Assembly (NCBI GenBank): GCA_022565935.1
Contig: JADFJY010000038.1
Span: forward strand, 1 to 9,732
Direction: 5' to 3'
DNA from: Nitrososphaerota archaeon
GTDB taxonomy: Archaea; Thermoproteota; Nitrososphaeria; Nitrososphaerales; Nitrosopumilaceae
DNA: 9,732 nucleotides
Positions within the stretch are counted from its first letter, which is position 1. Every line of letters begins with the position of its first letter. A model generated the notes under the pieces. The model had not been told where the DNA came from and did no database searches. It saw only the letters and a program-made list of their open reading frames with translations. The translations under genes and the position numbers were made by a program. Positions 6,485-9,732 of the stretch are shown here, piece after piece.

Positions 6485-6637
6485 TTGGACTCAAATACTG
6501 ATAAATCAAAAGAGATGAGCAATTTGCTTCAAAAAGAAAAAGAACTTCATAAAGATATTCGTGCTGATTATAAGAAAATCAGTCAGAAAATTGACGATGA
6601 TTTTGAAAAGGCAAAAAAATTAAAATCTCAAAAATGA
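6485..6637 (+). CDS. Small charged coiled-coil-like protein (unrecognised; start uncertain)
   Basis: An open frame ends at the TGA 6635-6637. From the ATG at 6515 it encodes 40 residues; from the TTG at 6485, 50 residues beginning MDSNTDKSKE. The frame is open back to a stop before TTA at about 6452. The product is very rich in Lys, Glu, Asp and Gln with regularly spaced Leu/Ile (SNLLQKEKELHKDIRADYKK then ISQKIDDDF), which suggests one long amphipathic helix or coiled coil and no membrane segment. Three other genes here begin with GTG or TTG, so the TTG start is plausible, but no clear TATA box or Shine-Dalgarno site decides between them. It ends 2 bases before the convergent parvulin gene, the same tight tail-to-tail packing as at 6104-6107, which argues that it is real. 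No function can be named. Confidence 0.45.
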   Translation: MDSNTDKSKEMSNLLQKEKELHKDIRADYKKISQKIDDDFEKAKKLKSQK

Positions 6638-6639
6638 AA

Positions 6640-6918
6640 CTATCCTAGTCTTTTAATTATATGATACCCAAATTCTGTTTTTATTGGATCTGAAATTTCT
6701 CCAATTTGTAGTTTGAATGCAACTTCTTCAAATGGTTTTACCATCATGCCCTTTGTAAAGTAGCCTAAATTTCCATCTTTTTTACCACTACCTGAATCAA
6801 TTGACAACTCTTTTGCTAATTTCCCAAACTTTTCACCATTTTTGAGTCTCTCTATGATAGATAGTGATTCACTTTGTTTTGCAACTAGGATATGCGAACA
6901 TTTTATTTTGTTAGACAA
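6640..6918 (-). CDS. Single-domain parvulin peptidyl-prolyl cis/trans isomerase (NmPin/CsPinA type)
   Basis: This 92-residue protein is a bare parvulin domain that catalyses cis/trans isomerisation of prolyl bonds. Family motifs are CSHILV (7-12, active-site His9), FGKLAKELSID (31-41, with Asp41), GNLGYFTKGMMVKPFEEVAF (49-68, with the hydrophobic proline pocket around Met59 and Phe63) and the C-terminal EFGYHIIKRLG (82-92, with His86). It closely resembles the marine thaumarchaeal parvulins NmPin and CsPinA, for which structures have been reported. Lysines spread over the surface fit the membrane-associated basic patch proposed for NmPin; there is no signal peptide. The start is a TTG at 6916-6918: an in-frame TAG lies only four codons upstream and the next Met is residue 58, so no ATG is possible. 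A TATA-like box 28 nt before the TTG points to a leaderless message. It is divergent from the TBP gene. Confidence 0.95.
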   Translation of the reverse strand: MSNKIKCSHILVAKQSESLSIIERLKNGEKFGKLAKELSIDSGSGKKDGNLGYFTKGMMVKPFEEVAFKLQIGEISDPIKTEFGYHIIKRLG

Positions 6919-6942
6919 TGTGATTTGCTATTTTCGCATCTC

Positions 6943-6950
6943 TTAATTAT
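6943..6950 (-). promoter_or_regulatory. TATA-like box of the parvulin gene
   Basis: The minus strand reads ATAATTAA, centred about 28 nt before the parvulin TTG start at 6918. The 68-base divergent gap also holds the TBP promoter just beyond it, so the two transcription complexes would sit almost back to back. Confidence 0.45.
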
Positions 6951-6955
6951 CTTTC

Positions 6956-6965
6956 TTTAAATATA
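6956..6965 (+). promoter_or_regulatory. TATA box of the TBP gene
   Basis: TTTAAATATA is close to the archaeal TATA consensus and centred about 26 nt before the TTG start at 6987, so the message is probably leaderless. As TBP binds such boxes, the gene's promoter is a target of its own product. Confidence 0.6.
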
Positions 6966-6986
6966 GTTTTTCTGTCTCTAATTTTA

Positions 6987-7547
6987 TTGCCATTTACAAA
7001 ACCTATAATTGAAATTGTGAATGTAGTGGCATCAGCTACAATTGACCAAAAATTAGATCTATATGATATTCAAAAAAAATTCCCTGCTGTTGAGTATAAT
7101 CCTGATCAATTTCCAGGTGCTGTCTTTCGTCTGAAATCACCTAAAACATCAACATTGCTTTTCAGTACTGGCAAGATGGTCTGCACTGGTTCTAAATCAT
7201 CTGAACTTGCTGTAAAAGCAGTAAATGCGGTAGTTGTACAATTAAGAAAAGGTGGAATTAAAATCAAAAAAAATGCAGTTGTTACTGTACAAAATATTGT
7301 ATCGTCCATAAATCTTGGAGGACGTGTTCATCTTGAACAAGCAGCAAGAACATTACCTAGAAGTATGTATGAACCTGAGCAATTCCCAGGAGTAATTCAT
7401 AGAATGCTAAACCCTAAAACTGTAATTCTGATTTTTGCATCAGGAAAATTAGTTTGTACTGGTGCCAAAACTGAAAAAGATGTTTATACTTCAGTAAATA
7501 ATCTTCATAGTCTTCTTGAAGAAAAAGAGTTGATGATTTATGATTAG
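6987..7547 (+). CDS. tbp: TATA-box-binding protein (TBP)
   Basis: This 186-residue basal transcription factor binds the TATA box and, with TFB, recruits RNA polymerase. It has the two-repeat TBP saddle: repeat 1 about residues 6-93 and repeat 2 about 97-185. Each carries the signature QFPG...LxSPK/LNPK...GKxVCTG. The four DNA-kinking phenylalanines are all present: Phe42 and Phe59 in the first repeat, Phe133 and Phe150 in the second. There is only a short N-terminal tail and no acidic C-terminal extension. The start is the TTG at 6987-6989: the next Met is residue 64 inside repeat 1, the first beta strand begins right after, and a strong TATA box lies 26 nt upstream. Thaumarchaea can carry more than one TBP gene, so whether this is the main or a paralogous copy cannot be told from the window. 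Confidence 0.97.
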   Translation: MPFTKPIIEIVNVVASATIDQKLDLYDIQKKFPAVEYNPDQFPGAVFRLKSPKTSTLLFSTGKMVCTGSKSSELAVKAVNAVVVQLRKGGIKIKKNAVVTVQNIVSSINLGGRVHLEQAARTLPRSMYEPEQFPGVIHRMLNPKTVILIFASGKLVCTGAKTEKDVYTSVNNLHSLLEEKELMIYD

Positions 7548-7564
7548 GTTTTTCTTCATATAAA

Positions 7565-7610
7565 AATTCTGTAAAATAAGTTATAATGCTTGAATATGAT
7601 AATTCTGTAA
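7565..7610. repeat. 10-base direct repeat in the TBP-response regulator gap
   Basis: AATTCTGTAA occurs at 7565-7574 and again at 7601-7610, 36 bases apart, in the 163-base gap between tbp and the response regulator gene. The rest of this gap shows no ORF or RNA gene. Two sites for a DNA-binding protein are possible, but short AT-rich repeats also arise by chance. Confidence 0.3.
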
Positions 7611-7656
7611 TTTTTGAGATAAAACTAGAAATAGATCTTTTTTGATAAATCTTCTC

Positions 7657-7676
7657 GTTTGTTCAAATGAGCAAAC
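7657..7676. repeat. 20-base imperfect palindrome upstream of the response regulator promoter
   Basis: GTTTGTTC-AAAT-GAGCAAAC has two 8-base arms that pair at seven of eight positions around a 4-base spacer. It ends 4 bases before the TATA box at 7680-7687, so a protein bound here would touch the TFB/TBP assembly region. This is the place expected for an archaeal activator or repressor site; an operator role is inferred from position and symmetry only. Confidence 0.45.
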
Positions 7677-7679
7677 TTG

Positions 7680-7687
7680 CTTTTATC
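7680..7687 (+). promoter_or_regulatory. TATA-like box of the response regulator gene
   Basis: CTTTTATC is centred about 27 nt before the ATG at 7711, the spacing of a leaderless archaeal promoter. Confidence 0.45.
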
Positions 7688-7710
7688 ACTTCTAAGTTAT
7701 TTCATATTGT

Positions 7711-8076
7711 ATGAGAATACTTCATGTTGAGGATATTCCAGAAATTAGCCAAGTCTTTGCAGATATTTTGGCTACTAAAAACTATGAGTTTGATAGTATT
7801 TCTGATGGTAGGGCAGGATTAGAATTGGCAGTAAACAAAGACTATGATCTGATTCTACTTGATATGTGCATGCCAAAATATAGTGGCACTGACTTTCTGT
7901 TAGATTTGAAACATAGGAGACCTTCACAATTGTCTAAAGTAGTAATTGTAAGTGGGTTAGAGATGAATCCTTTTCAAGAATGTGAATTATTAAAATTAGG
8001 AATTCGTTCCATTCTGAAAAAACCAATATCTGTTCAGAACTTACTTTCTCAAATTGATCAAGAAATAATTTTTTAA
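7711..8076 (+). CDS. Receiver-domain-only response regulator (CheY-like)
   Basis: This 121-residue protein is a single phosphoacceptor receiver domain. It shows the acidic pair Glu7-Asp8 (HVED), the phosphorylated Asp51 in LILLDMCMP, Ser81 in the switch position (VIVSG) and the Lys104-Pro105 pair (LKKP) at the end of strand 5. Its length covers just the five alpha/beta units, so there is no output domain; it must act by binding a partner, as CheY-like or relay proteins do. No histidine kinase is in the window, so its partner is unknown. The ATG is supported by a TATA-like box about 27 nt upstream, preceded by a 20-base palindrome. It stands alone: tbp ends 163 bases before it, and the next gene is convergent 199 bases after it. 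All receiver key residues are present, so it should be phosphorylatable. Confidence 0.95.
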   Translation: MRILHVEDIPEISQVFADILATKNYEFDSISDGRAGLELAVNKDYDLILLDMCMPKYSGTDFLLDLKHRRPSQLSKVVIVSGLEMNPFQECELLKLGIRSILKKPISVQNLLSQIDQEIIF

Positions 8077-8090
8077 TTAATTCATTTTTT
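8069..8090 (+). terminator. Oligo-T terminator after the response regulator gene
   Basis: Two six-T runs, 8069-8074 (running into the stop codon) and 8085-8090, fit hairpin-free archaeal termination. The remaining gap up to 8275 is AT-rich and shows no ORF above about 10 codons, no tRNA and no clear repeat. Confidence 0.4.
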
Positions 8091-8275
8091 CATGCAATAA
8101 TTATTTTGTTTATGTTTGATAACTTCTATTCATCTTGAAGTTAGATTTTCATATAATGTCAAAGAAAGATTTGCATTGATTTTAAAAAGATAAAAAAATG
8201 AAATGAGTTTAAAGAAATAATTTTATGAATTGAAATTTTTAATAAATTTGAAATTAAATTGTCTTATTTGTAGAT

Positions 8276-9709
8276 TTATCCTGATTGAACAAGAGTAGTA
8301 TAAGCATTAATGAATTTTTTCACAGATTTTTTTGAATCTACATAATCAATAGTAAAAGCAAATGGTTTCCTCATATTATATGGAGTTCCTATTCCAATCA
8401 AGTTAATTCTTTGTTTTTTTGCACGTTCCAATGAACGCAGTACATCTTGTTCAGATGTATTAGTTCCTAATGGTCTTCCATCAGAGACTATTATCAAATA
8501 TTTATTCTGAGATTTGTTATCATGACTTAGAATCTTTGCACCCATATCAATTGCATCAGTGATAAATGACATTCCACTAGTTTTCAATCCACCAATCCTT
8601 GCCTTTACTGTTTGATTATACTGTTCTTTCTGGTCTTTAACAATCAAAAATTTATTGTTAAAACTGTACAATCCCCATTTACCGCCACCTTTGTTTATTG
8701 CCTCTGCAGTTTCACCCAAGTTGAGGATAAATTTTTTCATTTCTTCAAATCTCAAGTACATGCTGGCACTATTATCAAAAATTACGACCCAGTTTTCACT
8801 TTCCATTCGTGGAATGTCTTGTTCAAAACATTCAATTTCATCAATTTCACTTGAAACTCGTTGTATGGCTGAAGGCATATCTATTAGGCCTATTTGCTCA
8901 AATGCAGGCGAGTCAACAAAAAATGAAATTTGGCTTAGACCAGTTCGTAATCGCCTCAAATCTGAAGCGTTCTCTTGATTAATTCTCATGAATTCACCAT
9001 GATTTTCAGGACTGATTTCTATTTTATCGAAATTTGAATTTTTAGCATATTTTTGAAAATGTTCTAACCGTTCATTCTCCATTGATGTTTCACGTAACCA
9101 TTGTTCATCCAGTTCAGATGTAATTATTTTAAATTCATCTTTAGGATCAACTAACAAGTTAGAGATTGGTTTATCATATTTTTTATAATAAGGTCGATCA
9201 CAATAAGGAAGATTATGTTTTGGTAAGAGATGTTGATTTTTATAAAGAAAATCAAGATATGGGGTAATTTCTTTACGATTTTGATAATAAATTTTCAAAA
9301 ATGTTTCTTTAAATTTTGATCTCCATAATTCTTTTGAATTACTAACACCAGAATATTTAGAAAATTTTTCTTGCGTATATTTTGAATTTTTCTGAATTTC
9401 ATTATTAAAATACTGATCATATTTGGTTTTAATTAACGTCATATTTTGCCAAACGTCAGTATGATGTTTTTCTATATATTCATCAACTTTCATGTCTTCA
9501 ACAAAGTTAATTACGTTCCAACATTTTTCAAATGTTTTATTTGTACACCAATTTTTGTAATCATCATAATTAGAAACATGTACGTGTGCACCAACGTGAT
9601 AAATAGTAGTTAAATACAAATTCCATAGTGAATCTCGACATTTTTCATATTCACAAAAAACATTTCCTTCAAAATAATATTTTTCGTGAAGTGTAATTGG
9701 TTTTGGCAT
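8276..9709 (-). CDS. VWA-domain protein of the NorD/CbbO type
   Basis: This protein has 477 residues from the ATG at 9709. The C-terminal part (about 305-475) is a von Willebrand factor A domain with a complete metal-ion-dependent adhesion site: DNSAS (312-316), Thr384 in SFITDAI and Asp410 in IVSDG. The N-terminal part is helical and has HVGAHVH (38-44) followed by NFVEDMKVDEYI (68-79), an arrangement like the N-terminal region of NorD/CbbO proteins, where an ED-x2-VD segment is typical. Those proteins work with a MoxR-class AAA+ ATPase (NorQ/CbbQ) to activate or remodel metalloenzymes in the cytoplasm. NorQ/NorD homologues have been noted in ammonia-oxidising archaea that lack NorB/NorC. 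The partner ATPase, if present, would be upstream beyond the window. The frame stays open without a stop to the right edge, so the true start could be further upstream. The actual target enzyme is unknown. Confidence 0.85.
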   Translation of the reverse strand: MPKPITLHEKYYFEGNVFCEYEKCRDSLWNLYLTTIYHVGAHVHVSNYDDYKNWCTNKTFEKCWNVINFVEDMKVDEYIEKHHTDVWQNMTLIKTKYDQYFNNEIQKNSKYTQEKFSKYSGVSNSKELWRSKFKETFLKIYYQNRKEITPYLDFLYKNQHLLPKHNLPYCDRPYYKKYDKPISNLLVDPKDEFKIITSELDEQWLRETSMENERLEHFQKYAKNSNFDKIEISPENHGEFMRINQENASDLRRLRTGLSQISFFVDSPAFEQIGLIDMPSAIQRVSSEIDEIECFEQDIPRMESENWVVIFDNSASMYLRFEEMKKFILNLGETAEAINKGGGKWGLYSFNNKFLIVKDQKEQYNQTVKARIGGLKTSGMSFITDAIDMGAKILSHDNKSQNKYLIIVSDGRPLGTNTSEQDVLRSLERAKKQRINLIGIGTPYNMRKPFAFTIDYVDSKKSVKKFINAYTTLVQSG

Positions 9710-9732
9710 AGTAATTTTTATCTTCTTACCGT

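Noticed and set aside
7106..7309. Minus-strand ORF of 67 codons
   Set aside because: Antisense to the first repeat of TBP; no family features.
8077..8275. Gap between convergent genes examined for a small RNA or tRNA
   Set aside because: Only AT-rich sequence with very short frames; no cloverleaf, no strong hairpin and no GC-rich island that would mark an archaeal RNA gene.
8612..8978. Two overlapping plus-strand ORFs of 80 and 107 codons
   Set aside because: Both are antisense to the VWA domain of the NorD-like gene, which has an intact metal site in its own frame.
1..9732. Search for defence systems, mobile elements or prophage genes
   Set aside because: All large genes belong to core replication, metabolism or transcription families; no transposase, integrase, terminal repeats or CRISPR-like repeats were seen.

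Overview
The window looks like core chromosome of an ammonia-oxidising thaumarchaeon (Nitrososphaerota), close to Nitrosopumilus/Nitrosarchaeum. The reasons are the strongly AT-rich DNA with short intergenic gaps; a TATA-binding protein; a family-B DNA polymerase; a Hef/FANCM-type helicase without the XPF nuclease domain; a 92-residue single-domain parvulin that resembles the marine thaumarchaeal proteins NmPin and CsPinA; and TATA boxes placed about 26-28 nt before start codons, the signature of leaderless archaeal mRNAs. This assignment rests on recognising families by eye; no search was run.

Layout. Bases 1-4458 (minus strand) form a compact co-directional block, read from right to left: dCMP deaminase (GTG start), DNA polymerase B, a SemiSWEET/PQ-loop membrane protein, triosephosphate isomerase, and the N-terminal part of pyruvate, phosphate dikinase, which runs off the left edge. 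Gaps are 4, 8, 37 and 27 bases. The first two junctions look translationally coupled, while tpiA and ppdK also have TATA-like boxes of their own. Bases 4459-4598 are a divergent promoter region with a perfect 6-bp-arm inverted repeat. The plus-strand Hef-like helicase follows (4599-6107) and overlaps by 4 bases the end of a convergent 90-residue protein of unknown function. Next come a small charged plus-strand ORF (6485/6515-6637) and the convergent parvulin gene (6640-6918, TTG start). Parvulin is divergent from the TATA-binding protein gene (6987-7547, TTG start). A receiver-only response regulator (7711-8076) has a 20-base imperfect palindrome directly upstream of its TATA box. The right end is a minus-strand gene for a VWA-domain protein of the NorD/CbbO type (8276-9709), whose reading frame stays open to the window edge.

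How the genes fit together. dCMP deaminase (dUMP for dTTP synthesis), PolB and the Hef-like helicase are DNA replication and repair functions, and the latter two end in similar PCNA-binding-like tails. TIM and PPDK belong to the gluconeogenic direction of central carbon metabolism. TBP is basal transcription machinery. No tRNA, rRNA, CRISPR array, insertion sequence or phage-like gene was seen. I do not see a clear new multi-gene system. The points most worth a second look are the set of non-ATG, apparently leaderless starts; the altered uracil pocket in PolB; the VWA protein with a degenerate zincin-like N-terminus; the unidentified small proteins; and the two palindromes.
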